A DNA stretch of 64,000 bases from Bacteroidales bacterium (lineage in GTDB: Bacteria; Bacteroidota; Bacteroidia; Bacteroidales; UBA12077): contig JAEINU010000002.1 in assembly GCA_016342685.1 (NCBI GenBank), positions 267,085-331,084 of the forward strand, in the 5' to 3' direction. Position 1 is the stretch's first letter. Every line of letters starts with the position of its first letter. Shown one piece after another: positions 45,829 to 55,885 of the stretch. Below the pieces are notes generated by a model. It saw only the letters and a list, made by a program, of their open reading frames with translations, had not been told where the DNA came from and ran no database searches. A program made the position numbers and the translations under genes.

Positions 45829-47283
45829 CTATATATTCTCAACCTCTTTAATTACTCGTTGCAAGGTATCTTTAGCATTTCCAAAAAGCATTCGTGTTTT
45901 TTCGTGATAAAATAAATTATTCTCTATTGCCGCATATCCTTTACCCATTCCTCGTTTCAGCACAATTACATTTTTAGCTTTTAATGCTCTTACAATTGGC
46001 ATTCCATAAATTGGACTTGAAGGATCTTCTTCAGCCGCTGGATTTACAACATCATTTGCACCAACCACAACAACTACGTCCACATTATCCATATCATCGT
46101 TGGCTTTATCACTTTCCACTAATTTATCGTATGAAACATCTGCTTCGGCTAAAAGTACATTCATATGCCCAGGCATACGACCAGCAACCGGATGAATCGC
46201 ATATTTAACTTCAACTCCTTTTTTGTTTAATAGCTCATCTAACTCATGAGCTAAAAACTGAGCTTGAGCAACCGCTAATCCATAACCTGGAATTACAACA
46301 ACTTTTCTTGAATAGCTTAACAAAATTGCTAAATCTGTTTCCGAAATTTCTCGTATTGATCCATGCTCACTTTCGATTACTTCACCACCACCACCAAAAG
46401 CACCTACAATAACACTAAACAACGAACGATTCATGGCTTTACACATAAGTATAGTTAGAATTGTTCCTGCCGATCCGACCAAAATACCGCCGGTTAACAT
46501 CACTAAGTTATCATATAAGAATCCTCCCATAGCCGCAGTTATTCCAGTAAACGAATTTAAAAGAGATATAACAACAGGCATATCGGCTCCACCAATTGGC
46601 ATTACGAATAGTACACCATAGATTAGAGATACTCCAAGTAATATATAAACCATAGGCATTAAATCACTTGGATTAACATTTCCTCGTGTCATTAAATAAG
46701 CAACAAATCCTAAAACTGATAATAGAAGAATGATATTTACGTATCTTAAAGCTACTGATCGAATGTCTTTTACAATTCCATCCAGCTTTCCAAACGCCAC
46801 CAAACTTCCTGTAAATGAAACACTACCAATAACCAAACTCAAGAAAATCACAAGAGCTTCAAAATTTAACATCCCATGTACTTCCAGAAGTTCTTTATTG
46901 ATATTTGGAAATTCCAAAATGGCAATAATTGTTGCTACTGCACCACCCATACCGTTAAAAAAGGATACCAGTTCTGGCATCTTTGTCATTTTTACTTTGC
47001 GTGCAATTACCCAACCGACAATTAATCCAAGTGCTATTGCACCAAATATAAACCCCAAGTTTTCAATCTTCTTTCCATTCTGCTCATGAAGTACTAAAGT
47101 TCCAATTATTGCGATTATCATACCAATGGCTGCTAAAGTATTCCCACGTTTAGCAGATTCCGGATGACTTAACATTTTTAATCCAGCTATAAAAAGTACC
47201 GATGCTATTAAGTATATAATTTCTAAAACAGAATCACCTAAAGTGAATTGTACGTTTTTCGAGAATTCAATTAATTTATCCAT
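45829..47283 (-). CDS. pntB: NAD(P) transhydrogenase subunit beta
   Basis: A 484-residue protein: about eight to nine membrane spans (residues 15-270; GMGGAVATIIAILEF, MPIGGADMPVVISLLNSFTGITAAMGGF) and a C-terminal NADP-binding domain III (about 300-484) with VVVIPGYGLAVAQAQ, HPVAGRMPGHMNVLLAEADV, VVVVGANDVVNPAAEEDPSSPIYGMP and KRGMGKGYA. It couples proton movement to hydride transfer from NADH to NADP. Last gene of the pntAA-pntAB-pntB operon. Confidence 0.97.
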   Translation of the reverse strand: MDKLIEFSKNVQFTLGDSVLEIIYLIASVLFIAGLKMLSHPESAKRGNTLAAIGMIIAIIGTLVLHEQNGKKIENLGFIFGAIALGLIVGWVIARKVKMTKMPELVSFFNGMGGAVATIIAILEFPNINKELLEVHGMLNFEALVIFLSLVIGSVSFTGSLVAFGKLDGIVKDIRSVALRYVNIILLLSVLGFVAYLMTRGNVNPSDLMPMVYILLGVSLIYGVLFVMPIGGADMPVVISLLNSFTGITAAMGGFLYDNLVMLTGGILVGSAGTILTILMCKAMNRSLFSVIVGAFGGGGEVIESEHGSIREISETDLAILLSYSRKVVVIPGYGLAVAQAQFLAHELDELLNKKGVEVKYAIHPVAGRMPGHMNVLLAEADVSYDKLVESDKANDDMDNVDVVVVVGANDVVNPAAEEDPSSPIYGMPIVRALKAKNVIVLKRGMGKGYAAIENNLFYHEKTRMLFGNAKDTLQRVIKEVENI

Positions 47284-47289
47284 AATTCA

Positions 47290-47601
47290 TTAATCTTTTT
47301 TAGGTTTCTTTTTAAACATCTCAAGCATTCGATCTGTCACTACAAATCCACCAACCACATTCAAGGTTCCCAGAAAAACAGCTAAAAAACCCATTACAAT
47401 ATTAAATGTTGATTCTGCATGACCTAATACGATTATTGCTCCAATAATTACCACTCCACTCATAGCATTTGCTCCCGACATTAATGGGGTATGCAAAACT
47501 GCGGGAACGTGAGAAATCACTTCTATACCAAGAAATATGGATAATATAATACCAAATATAGTTTCGGCATTTACATATATAAATTCTAAAATTCCTTCCA
47601 T
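47290..47601 (-). CDS. pntAB: NAD(P) transhydrogenase subunit alpha, membrane part
   Basis: A 103-residue protein with three membrane spans (about 10-30, 48-67 and 70-90) and the domain II signature ISHVPAVLHTPLMSGANAMSGVVIIGA. In E. coli this domain is fused to the end of PntA; in this phylum it is often a separate gene, as here. It starts 4 bp after the pntAA stop and ends 6 bp before pntB. Confidence 0.95.
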   Translation of the reverse strand: MEGILEFIYVNAETIFGIILSIFLGIEVISHVPAVLHTPLMSGANAMSGVVIIGAIIVLGHAESTFNIVMGFLAVFLGTLNVVGGFVVTDRMLEMFKKKPKKD

Positions 47602-47605
47602 TACA

Positions 47606-48727
47606 TTATTTATTTAATTTAACTCTCTCGTTAACAATCTCTTTATTATGTGTAATACATGTACCTTTTACAATTTCATCTTCAAAATTAAGGTTAAGAT
47701 TACCTGTTTCATCAATAATGAGTTTCATGAAATTAATTACATTATTTCCAAACATTTTACTTGCATCCGAAGGCATTTCGTTAGCCAAGTTAGAATTTCC
47801 AATAATTTTTATATTGTTGATTTCTATAATTTCATTGTTCTTTGTTAGTTCACAATTCCCACCGGTCGATGCTGCCAAATCAACAATTACCGAACCTGGA
47901 ATCATATTTTCAACAGTCTCCTTTGTAATAAGAATAGGCGCCTTAAGTCCCGGAATTTGAGCAGTGGTAATTACCACATTCGCCTTTTTAGCGTGATCCT
48001 GAATTAATTGTTGTTGCTTTTGTTTGTATTCTTCTGATTGCTCAACAGCATAACCACCTGCACTAGAATCATCTTTTGCACCTTCAACTTCAACAAATTT
48101 TCCGCCTAAGCTTTCAACCTGCTCTTTAACTGCTGTTCTAACATCGAATACTTCAACAACTGCTCCTAATCTTCGAGCCGTTGCAACTGCCTGTAAACCG
48201 GCAACTCCAGCCCCCAATACTAAAATTTTTGAAGGTCTTATTGTTCCTGCAGCTGTCATAAACATCGGAAAGAAAGTTGGCAAGTGATTTGCGGCCGCTA
48301 AAACTGCTTTATAACCAGCAACAGTTGCCATAGATGATAATATGTCCATTGATTGCGCTCTTGATATTCGAGGCACCATATCCATACTAAACGAAGTAAT
48401 ATCATTATCGACAAAATCCTTAACCATATCGCTTTCAGACAAAGGACTAAAAGCAGTTAGTATAGATTGCTTTGATTTTAACAATCCAATTTCTGCCTTT
48501 CCTAAAGGATTAATGCTTACAATTAAATCTGATCTTTCTAATAATTCTTTTCTTTCCGAAACAGAGCCCCCAGCGTCTATGTATGATTGATTAGCAAAAA
48601 ATGCTCTTTCTCCTGCATCTTTCTCAAATATCACTTCAGCTTTTAAACCGACAAGAGTTTTAACATTTTCTGGTAATAATGCAACTCTACGATCAAACTG
48701 GGGTTCTTTTAAAATACCTATAATCAT
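47606..48727 (-). CDS. pntAA: NAD(P) transhydrogenase subunit alpha, NAD-binding part
   Basis: A 373-residue soluble subunit of the alanine dehydrogenase/PNT fold: start MIIGILKEPQFDRRVALLPENV, NAD-binding ILVLGAGVAGLQAVATARRLGAVVEVFDVR (glycine-rich loop and acidic residue), SLGGKFVEV and a domain I RQD-like loop replaced by FSMDMVPRISRAQSMD. It binds NAD(H) and hands hydride to PntB's NADP. It heads the three-gene operon. Its start lies 26 bp from an AT-rich tandem repeat. Confidence 0.96.
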   Translation of the reverse strand: MIIGILKEPQFDRRVALLPENVKTLVGLKAEVIFEKDAGERAFFANQSYIDAGGSVSERKELLERSDLIVSINPLGKAEIGLLKSKQSILTAFSPLSESDMVKDFVDNDITSFSMDMVPRISRAQSMDILSSMATVAGYKAVLAAANHLPTFFPMFMTAAGTIRPSKILVLGAGVAGLQAVATARRLGAVVEVFDVRTAVKEQVESLGGKFVEVEGAKDDSSAGGYAVEQSEEYKQKQQQLIQDHAKKANVVITTAQIPGLKAPILITKETVENMIPGSVIVDLAASTGGNCELTKNNEIIEINNIKIIGNSNLANEMPSDASKMFGNNVINFMKLIIDETGNLNLNFEDEIVKGTCITHNKEIVNERVKLNK

Positions 48728-48752
48728 TTCCTAAGTTATTTAGTATTTGTTG

Positions 48753-48785
48753 TTTAATTTTTCTTTAATTTTTCTTTAATTTTTC
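48753..48785. repeat. Three tandem copies of an 11-bp repeat
   Basis: TTTAATTTTTC is repeated exactly three times (48753-48763, 48764-48774, 48775-48785) in the region between the divergent pntAA and sucA genes, just upstream of pntAA. The remaining 200 bp to sucA are AT-rich with no clear motif. Confidence 0.9.
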
Positions 48786-48990
48786 GACTAATACTAATAA
48801 ACATTATCATTAAATATTTGTTCAATGCTGTAAAAACTAATAAATCATTAAACAAAATGAAATTAATCTATGTAGCACAGCCTATTTTATGTATTTTTAG
48901 TGAAATCAGTTTTTTAAACATCATCACTAATAAAGTTAAACAAAAAAACAACAGCTTTTATTAACTTAACTGATTATTAAATAATTAATC

Positions 48991-51798
48991 ATGGATAAAT
49001 TCTCTTTTTTAGGAAATTCCGAAATCGAATCAATCGAGAAATTATATACACAATATCAATCTGATCCAGAATCAGTGGATGAACAATGGCAAAAATTCTT
49101 TCAAGGATTTGAATTTGCACAAAAAAGCTTCCCAACATCAAACAATACAGGTGAATTATTCGACAATGAATTTAAGGTTATAAACTTAATTGAAGGCTAC
49201 CGAAAACGCGGGCACTTATTTACTCAAACCAATCCTGTTAGAACCAGAAGAAAGTATAAGCCAACATTGGCAATCGAAAATTATGGATTAACAGAGAAAG
49301 ATTTAAGTATAACATTTCAAGCGGGTAAAAATATTGGAATTGGCCCTGCAAGCTTACAAGAAATCATAGCTCATCTTGAAACAACCTATTGTCAATCGAT
49401 TGGTGCTGAATATATGTTTATTCGTAATCCAGAAATCCTTAGCTGGTTACAGAACAAAATGGAATCAGCCAAAAACACTCCAAGCTTTAGTCCTGATGAA
49501 CGAAAAAACATCCATCATCATCTTAAAAAAGCGGTCGGATTCGAAAATTTTATCCATAAAAAATTTATTGGACAAAAACGTTTTTCATTGGAAGGAGCAG
49601 AATCATTAATTCCTGCTTTAGATGCTGTTATTGAAAAAGGTTCTGATCTAGGTATCGAAGAGTTTATTATTGGAATGTCGCACCGTGGTCGATTGAATGT
49701 TCTTGCAAACATTTTAGAAAAACCTGCAGATGATATTTTTGCCGAATATTTAGGCGAGGATTTCGATGATGAAATTGCCCTTGGTGATGTTAAGTACCAC
49801 TTAGGTTATGGAAATACAATCACAACTGACAAAGGAAAAAAAATTAGATTAAATCTCGCTCCAAATCCATCGCATTTAGAAACTGTAGGCCCTATTGTTC
49901 AAGGAATAGCAAAAGCTAAAATTTGGGGTAAATACAAACACGACTACAATAAGCTAGCTCCAATTATTATTCATGGCGATGCAGCAATTGCAGGTCAGGG
50001 AGTGGTTTACGAAACGGTTCAAATGTCGCAACTTAAAGGTTACAGAACGGGAGGAACTATACATTTAGTTATAAATAATCAGGTAGGATTTACAACCAAT
50101 TATTTAGATGCGCGTTCGAGCACCTATTGTACCGATATTGGAAAAGTAATTAAAGCTCCGATTTTTCATGTGAATGGCGATGATGTTGAAGCTTTAATTT
50201 ACACTATTCAATTGGCTATGGAATACAGATATACTTTCCATACCGATGTTTTTATTGATATTTTGTGTTATCGCAAATATGGACATAACGAAGGCGATGA
50301 ACCACGATTTACTCAACCTTTACTTTATAAAGAAATTAGCAAACATGCGAATCCTAGAGATATTTATGGTAATCTTTTAATCGAGCAAAATGTTTATTCT
50401 AAGGATGAAATAAAGAGTCTTGAAAAAGAATACAATACAAAATTGGAAGAAAAACTTGTTTTAGCTAAAAAAGCTGACAAACTGCATATAAAGCAGTTCT
50501 TAGTTGAAGATTGGCAAAAATATCATCATCCCGAAACAAACGAATTTGATTCATCGCCAAATACCGGTGTTGATAAAATGATTTTGAAAGCAATTGCACA
50601 TAAATTGAATCATCCACCCAAAGAATTAAAGCTTTTTAAAAAGGCAGAAAAACTACTGACAGATCGCAATGAAATGATCAAAAATGAAAAATTGGATTGG
50701 GCTATGGCAGAGCTTTTAGCTTACGGAACAATTGTTGCCGAAGGAAATCCGGTTCGTTTAAGTGGTCAGGATTCTGAACGGGGAACATTCTCTCATCGTC
50801 ACTCGGCTTTGGTTATTGAAGATTCTGATCAAAAATACATTCCATTAAAACATATAAGTGAAGATCAAGCTCCATTTCATGTTTTTAATTCACCATTATC
50901 GGAATACGGTGTTTTAGGATTCGAATATGGTTATGCCTTAGCTGTTCCTGATGGTTTAAATATTTGGGAAGCCCAATTTGGTGATTTCAATAATACAGCT
51001 CAGGTAATTATTGATCAATATATAAGTTCGGCAGAAGAAAAATGGGGAATAATGAATGGCTTAACATTATTATTGCCTCATGGATACGAAGGACAAGGAC
51101 CAGAGCACTCAAGTGCACGAATGGAAAGATTTTTATCACTTTGCGCAAATAATAATATGCAAATTGTGAATGCTTCAACTCCTGCTAATTTCTTTCATGT
51201 ATTACGACGACAGGTAAACAGAGATTTTACTGTGCCATTAATCATTTTTACACCAAAGAGTTTATTAAGACATCCAAAGTGTATGTCATCATTGGATGAA
51301 CTTGCCGAGAATAAATTTCAGGAAGTTATTGATGACAATAATGTAATTGACAATGAAGTTCGTAGAGTTATTTTTTGTACTGGCAAAATGTATTATGATC
51401 TTTTGGCAAAAAAAGAAGAGTATAATGCTCAAGACATTGCATTAGTGCGAATTGAACAATTGCATCCGTGGCCTAAGAAGCAAATACAAAAAATAATTGA
51501 TAAATATCCCAATACGCGCCGATGGATTTGGGTACAAGAAGAACCTGAGAATATGGGTGCTTGGCGTTATATAAAAGAAAATCTTACCAGTGTAAACCTT
51601 CAGGTAGTTGCGCGATTAGCAAGCGGAAGTCCTGCGGTAGGATTAAACAAATTACATGTACTTGGTCAGGAAGAAATTATCGGTAAAATTTTCAGAAAAT
51701 GTACTTGTGAGCGAAAGAATAAATATTGTGGATTGCAATGTGAAACCGGAAGCTTAAGAGAAGAAATTAAAAAACAACACACTTACTTATATTTATAA
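48991..51798 (+). CDS. sucA: 2-oxoglutarate dehydrogenase E1 component
   Basis: A 935-residue thiamine-diphosphate enzyme: the N-terminal E2-binding segment (FLGNSEIESIEKLYTQYQSDPESVDEQWQKFFQGF), GMSHRGRLNVLANILEKP, the ThDP/metal motif HGDAAIAGQGVVYET, INNQVGFTTN, RYGHNEGDEP-type (KYGHNEGDEPRF), and the transketolase-like part with QDSERGTFSHRH, LPHGYEGQGPEHSSARMERF. It decarboxylates 2-oxoglutarate and feeds succinyl groups to SucB. The length fits the family, but the C-terminus carries an extra cysteine-rich tail (KCTCERKNKYCGLQC). sucB follows after 121 bp; no lpd is in the window. Confidence 0.97.
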   Translation: MDKFSFLGNSEIESIEKLYTQYQSDPESVDEQWQKFFQGFEFAQKSFPTSNNTGELFDNEFKVINLIEGYRKRGHLFTQTNPVRTRRKYKPTLAIENYGLTEKDLSITFQAGKNIGIGPASLQEIIAHLETTYCQSIGAEYMFIRNPEILSWLQNKMESAKNTPSFSPDERKNIHHHLKKAVGFENFIHKKFIGQKRFSLEGAESLIPALDAVIEKGSDLGIEEFIIGMSHRGRLNVLANILEKPADDIFAEYLGEDFDDEIALGDVKYHLGYGNTITTDKGKKIRLNLAPNPSHLETVGPIVQGIAKAKIWGKYKHDYNKLAPIIIHGDAAIAGQGVVYETVQMSQLKGYRTGGTIHLVINNQVGFTTNYLDARSSTYCTDIGKVIKAPIFHVNGDDVEALIYTIQLAMEYRYTFHTDVFIDILCYRKYGHNEGDEPRFTQPLLYKEISKHANPRDIYGNLLIEQNVYSKDEIKSLEKEYNTKLEEKLVLAKKADKLHIKQFLVEDWQKYHHPETNEFDSSPNTGVDKMILKAIAHKLNHPPKELKLFKKAEKLLTDRNEMIKNEKLDWAMAELLAYGTIVAEGNPVRLSGQDSERGTFSHRHSALVIEDSDQKYIPLKHISEDQAPFHVFNSPLSEYGVLGFEYGYALAVPDGLNIWEAQFGDFNNTAQVIIDQYISSAEEKWGIMNGLTLLLPHGYEGQGPEHSSARMERFLSLCANNNMQIVNASTPANFFHVLRRQVNRDFTVPLIIFTPKSLLRHPKCMSSLDELAENKFQEVIDDNNVIDNEVRRVIFCTGKMYYDLLAKKEEYNAQDIALVRIEQLHPWPKKQIQKIIDKYPNTRRWIWVQEEPENMGAWRYIKENLTSVNLQVVARLASGSPAVGLNKLHVLGQEEIIGKIFRKCTCERKNKYCGLQCETGSLREEIKKQHTYLYL

Positions 51799-51919
51799 TG
51801 AATAATTACGAATTGAGAATTGCATTTTTTTGCTAATAGCTTGCAGCTAGAAGCTTATAGTTTAACTTAGATCAAAGAAATAAAGTAAAAAAAAAAGACC
51901 TAAATACAAAGAATATACT

Positions 51920-53164
51920 ATGTTAGAAATTAAAATACCTAGCCCAGGAGAATCCATAACTGAAGTAGAAATACTTGAATGGCTTGTTAGTGATGGTTCT
52001 TATGTAGAAATAGATCAAGAAATTGCAGAGATAGAATCTGATAAAGCAACACTTCCTTTAATTGCATTGGAGAGTGGTAAAATTGAGATTATTGCTCCAG
52101 CCGGTGCGTCTATAAATGTTGGTGCTATTGCTTGTAAAATAGATACAAGTGCAAAACCAGTTAAATCTGAAACAAAAGAAGAAGTTAAGCTCAACGAAAT
52201 TCCACAAGAGAAACAATCAGAAAAAGTTACTGAACCCAAAAAGGAAAATATAGAAAATTCCGATTACAAGAATGTTAAAATTTCACCGGTTGCACAAAAG
52301 TTAATGCAAGAAAATGAAATTAATATTGATGATGTAATAAATGGCTTAAAGAGAATCGGTAAAAAGGAAATTGAACAAGTTGTTGCAAACAAATCAAATG
52401 AGACTAACATTTCTTATTCAAATAAAGAAGCTACTCGTGATGTTGAGCGCAAAAAAATGACCCAACTTCGAAAAAAATTAAGTCAGCGATTAGTATCTGT
52501 AAAAAATGAAACAGCGATGCTCACAACTTTTAACGAAGTTGACATGACTGAAGTAATGGCAATGCGTTCTAAATTTCAAAAGCAATTCGTCGAAAAGCAT
52601 GGAACAAAGCTTGGCTTCATGTCATTCTTTACTAAAGCAGTTACAATTGCTTTGAAAGAATTTCCTGCGGTGAATTCTCAACTAGACGGCGAAGAAATTA
52701 TTTACCCCAACTATTCTGATATTGGAATTGCTGTGCAAACACCAAAAGGATTAATGGTTCCTGTAGTTAGAAATGCAGAAACCATGAATTTAGCTGAACT
52801 GGAATTAGAAATTAAAAGATTAGCAGATAAAGGTCGCGCAGGAAGAATGTCAATCGACGATATGCAAGGTGGAACATTTACAATAACCAATGGCGGTGTA
52901 TTTGGATCATTACTCTCAACACCAATTTTAAACCCACCACAATCCGGTATTCTAGGAATGCATAATATCCAAGAACGACCAATTGCAGTTAAAGGCAAAG
53001 TCGAAATTCGACCAATGATGTACATTGCATTATCTTACGATCATAGAACAATTGATGGTAAAGATTCTGTTGGCTTTTTAGTAAAACTGAAAGAACTGCT
53101 CGAATCGCCTTACAAAATGCTCACAGGAACCAAAAGTGCAGACGAAATGTTACTTGATATATAA
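51920..53164 (+). CDS. sucB: 2-oxoglutarate dehydrogenase E2, dihydrolipoyl succinyltransferase
   Basis: A 414-residue protein: N-terminal lipoyl domain with the lipoylated K42 in ESDKATLPL, a charged linker (about 80-115), an E3-binding domain (about 120-155; [15 protein letters not shown] ... [10 protein letters not shown]) and the acyltransferase core ending with catalytic H375 in the [11 protein letters not shown] motif (D379). It transfers succinyl from lipoate to CoA. It lies 121 bp downstream of sucA with no terminator between. That spacer contains GAATTGAGAATT and GCTTGCAGCTAGAAGCTT-like fragments that resemble degenerate intergenic repeats. Confidence 0.97.
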   Translation: MLEIKIPSPGESITEVEILEWLVSDGSYVEIDQEIAEIESDKATLPLIALESGKIEIIAPAGASINVGAIACKIDTSAKPVKSETKEEVKLNEIPQEKQSEKVTEPKKENIENSDYKNVKISPVAQKLMQENEINIDDVINGLKRIGKKEIEQVVANKSNETNISYSNKEATRDVERKKMTQLRKKLSQRLVSVKNETAMLTTFNEVDMTEVMAMRSKFQKQFVEKHGTKLGFMSFFTKAVTIALKEFPAVNSQLDGEEIIYPNYSDIGIAVQTPKGLMVPVVRNAETMNLAELELEIKRLADKGRAGRMSIDDMQGGTFTITNGGVFGSLLSTPILNPPQSGILGMHNIQERPIAVKGKVEIRPMMYIALSYDHRTIDGKDSVGFLVKLKELLESPYKMLTGTKSADEMLLDI

Positions 53165-53167
53165 TAG

Positions 53168-53195
53168 AAAAGGAAGCTAATTAGCTTCCTTTTTT
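53168..53195. terminator. Rho-independent terminator after sucB
   Basis: AGGAAGC / GCTTCCT (53171-53177 with 53184-53190) around a TAATTA loop, preceded by AAA and followed by TTTTTT. The element is fully palindromic and can also serve the convergent minus-strand gene ending at 53221. Confidence 0.93.
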
Positions 53196-53220
53196 GTTTT
53201 CTTTAAAGACAAGACGCAGC

Positions 53221-53952
53221 TTATTTTTCTAGCCACCATTTATCATAACGATCTACATTTCCATAAGAACCAAGATATTCCGTTGCAAAATGAGATGACC
53301 AGCCAAACTTCTTATATTTTGAATTCATTAAGGGCTCTCCTCCTCTATTATCAAAATCTCCTCCTAATTCTTCTGAATATCGATTAAACCCAAAATGACA
53401 GGAATACACTTTCCCAGAAACTACACTTTCCCAAGTTCCTGCATAACCTTCAAGATCACTTAATTCAATATGACTATCAGCAGTAATAATAGAGTTATCT
53501 TTCCAGGAATATATTAGATATCTTCTATAACTACCATGAAACAACCCATTTTTATCATCTTCAAGAAACTTATAAGTTCCAATAAGCACTAACCATAATT
53601 CTTTACTATCGATATCTATATTGTTAAATTCAACATGTTCAATATTAATTTCCCCTGTAAATCCAACTATTTTACCCTTTAATCTGCTTTTCCCAATAAC
53701 AGAATAATTTTCATCTGAAATCTTTGAAACCTTGTCAAACCTGATGTTTATTTTGTATTTATTTTCTCCAAACATGCCTAAATAACTGGCATCATTATAA
53801 AAAAATGCAGGGGAAACATCGTTGTTGTTTAAAAACTCAATATAATCTGATTGGTTTTTCCATTTTTCGATACTATTCTCTGTATCCTTTTGTGCTTTGC
53901 CCATTAATGAGAGTAGTATAAGACCAATTATTAATAATTTTGATTTATTCAT
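53221..53952 (-). CDS. Secreted protein of unknown function, partner of the upstream large protein
   Basis: A 243-residue protein with a signal peptide (1-20; SKLLIIGLILLSLMGKAQ). The mature part is beta-rich with many aromatic residues (GLFHGSYRRYLIYSW, YSCHFGFNRYSEELGG, FGWSSHFATEYLGSYG) and no domain that I recognise. Its start overlaps the end of the 646-residue upstream gene by 8 bp, so the two are translationally coupled. Given the upstream protein's effector-like layout, a periplasmic immunity role is a reasonable hypothesis but not shown. Confidence 0.75.
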   Translation of the reverse strand: MNKSKLLIIGLILLSLMGKAQKDTENSIEKWKNQSDYIEFLNNNDVSPAFFYNDASYLGMFGENKYKINIRFDKVSKISDENYSVIGKSRLKGKIVGFTGEINIEHVEFNNIDIDSKELWLVLIGTYKFLEDDKNGLFHGSYRRYLIYSWKDNSIITADSHIELSDLEGYAGTWESVVSGKVYSCHFGFNRYSEELGGDFDNRGGEPLMNSKYKKFGWSSHFATEYLGSYGNVDRYDKWWLEK

Positions 53953-55885
53953 TTAAATCTCCTTCCTGTGTTTCTATTTCGTTATATGGATCAGTAATAT
54001 TTATCAAAGTATAATACCATCGCCGTTGGCCTGAATCTTCAGCTTTATTTATTGTATTCCACCAATAATCATAAAATGTTTGCGCACCGTATACAACCTG
54101 ACAACCTTCTGAAGCTAAGTGCACATTTTCAGAAATTTCTTGACTTCCATCATCTAAGTTCGCTGTAGATATATCAACAGCAGTGGCTGCATCTCCATCA
54201 AGATGTTCTTCCTCATCTTCTGAATTAAATTCAATTGTTTCTTTAAGATAAGTTTTCCAAGCAGGTGTAAAGCAACTATCCCCTAAAATAGTTGTTATTC
54301 TATTATAATCAGCTATTGTTTCATTTTGCTCATTAGTTCTATCAACTTCAGAAACTACAATAGCAGAATCTCTGGATGTTTTTAAGTAATCATATGCACT
54401 CTTATCCCTATCCGTTCCATATTTAGAAAGTATGTAAAAAGCTTCACCCAATAATAAATTATTGCTAAATTGGTCTTCAGTTGTTGCTCCATATGCGCCA
54501 GAAAAGCCTGCAAGAGCACTATTAGTAACATTTATTTGACCTCGATAGCCATCCATTCCTCCAGGATGAAGATTCAGTCCTGCTTCCCATGACTCCTTAT
54601 CAAAATCATAACCATTATTATTATTATCACTCCCTTTAATAAGTAATTTCTCTGTACGTCCACCAGGTTGTCTGGAACTATGTAATCCAAGCAAAACAGT
54701 CATAGTCTGTGGTGTCATAATTCTATTAGAATCTCTATTGCCTGGCTCTGTAGTTGCAGAATAATGCCTACAATATTTTATTTCATTTCCTTCAGCATCT
54801 GTTTCAATCCAACTTGCAGCCATAGTATCGTTCCATTGCACTTCATGATCTTCAGCTTCAGTAATTTCAAGTTCTCTTCTTAATCCTGTTAAATTAACAA
54901 TATTGTCTTCATCACTCCATAAACCATTTCTTGCTAAAGTAATATCACGCATAAAGTCATACAAGGTTTCTTCGCTATCAGAACCAAAATCAGGTAACTC
55001 AATATCTGTATCATCCGCTTTTTTCATATTTGTATTATCACCCTCATCACGAAGAGTATTCTTTGAATCTTCTCCCATTATTGTAGCAAAAGAAGTACCA
55101 GGTAAACCATCGACAGAACTCATTATTGTGGTAATATTTTCTGTTGTAATTTCTCCATTATTGCTGCTTACAGCATTTTGCAATTGAACTTTTACAATTC
55201 CTAATATACCAGCATCTGGAATTATCAGAGAATTATCATCAGTTATACCAGTAATGTTATTTGGGTTAGTATAAGTAAATCCCATTACATTCTCAGATGC
55301 ATATTTCATTATACCAATTATCGCATTCCAATTATAATTGTTAACAATCCAAGTTCGTTTTATCTGAATATTACCCGATACTTGATTTACGGAAGAAACA
55401 CCTTCATTGTCATAAAAAACAACATTTATAGTTCCATCATTATTAGCCCAAACATTATATGAATTGGGTACGCTTAGAACTCCAATTCCTACTTCATTCT
55501 CCTCTACTGTTTGAAAATTAGCACCATCCCCCCATGACCACAAAGGAGGATCTTGTTCCAGAACTTGTCTCTGCACTCCACTTCCTCTACCAACAACATC
55601 AACCATCTTGCCCTGTGCTACCTTCGCTCCCATTTCATCCGCTTCTTTTTCTAAAGACGGACTATTATTTATTGGTAAGCCTTTCGCTTGCCCCTGTTCT
55701 TCCTCCTCCTTAGCAAACATTTGAGTTGCTTGCCCTTTATTATTAAACATTCCCCAACCAGAATCAACACTCATATTTTTTATCCAATTGGCTTGTGCCT
55801 TTGGATCTATTTTCTTTTGAGTTGTTTCTGATTGATTATTATCTGAATTCTGTTGAAGACTTCGATCAATAAAAGATTGCGACAT
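53945..55885 (-). CDS. Effector-like protein: eCIS-type N-terminal module and L,D-transpeptidase-like domain
   Basis: A 646-residue acidic protein without a signal peptide. Residues 1-110 are low-complexity and Gln-rich and contain SPSLEKEADEMGAKVAQG and a closing GSGVQRQ; this matches, from memory, the LEKEADxMG segment that follows the HExxH core in DUF4157 proteins linked to extracellular contractile injection systems, but the HExxH core itself is absent. About 310-610 resembles a domain with IVNLTGLRRE, WNDTMAASWIE, SATTEPGN, GLNLHPGG (H440) and ASEGCQVVYG (C595): the H...SxGC pattern of L,D-transpeptidase-like enzymes and of SAGCQV proteins. It overlaps a secreted-protein gene by 8 bp. 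Function as a cell-wall-directed effector is inference; no injection-system genes are in the window. Confidence 0.65.
   Translation of the reverse strand: MSQSFIDRSLQQNSDNNQSETTQKKIDPKAQANWIKNMSVDSGWGMFNNKGQATQMFAKEEEEQGQAKGLPINNSPSLEKEADEMGAKVAQGKMVDVVGRGSGVQRQVLEQDPPLWSWGDGANFQTVEENEVGIGVLSVPNSYNVWANNDGTINVVFYDNEGVSSVNQVSGNIQIKRTWIVNNYNWNAIIGIMKYASENVMGFTYTNPNNITGITDDNSLIIPDAGILGIVKVQLQNAVSSNNGEITTENITTIMSSVDGLPGTSFATIMGEDSKNTLRDEGDNTNMKKADDTDIELPDFGSDSEETLYDFMRDITLARNGLWSDEDNIVNLTGLRRELEITEAEDHEVQWNDTMAASWIETDAEGNEIKYCRHYSATTEPGNRDSNRIMTPQTMTVLLGLHSSRQPGGRTEKLLIKGSDNNNNGYDFDKESWEAGLNLHPGGMDGYRGQINVTNSALAGFSGAYGATTEDQFSNNLLLGEAFYILSKYGTDRDKSAYDYLKTSRDSAIVVSEVDRTNEQNETIADYNRITTILGDSCFTPAWKTYLKETIEFNSEDEEEHLDGDAATAVDISTANLDDGSQEISENVHLASEGCQVVYGAQTFYDYWWNTINKAEDSGQRRWYYTLINITDPYNEIETQEGDLNE

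Noticed and set aside
51799-51919. A mobile element between sucA and sucB
   Set aside because: Only short degenerate palindromic fragments (AGCTTGCAGCTAGAAGCTT-like) are present, with no defined ends or duplication.
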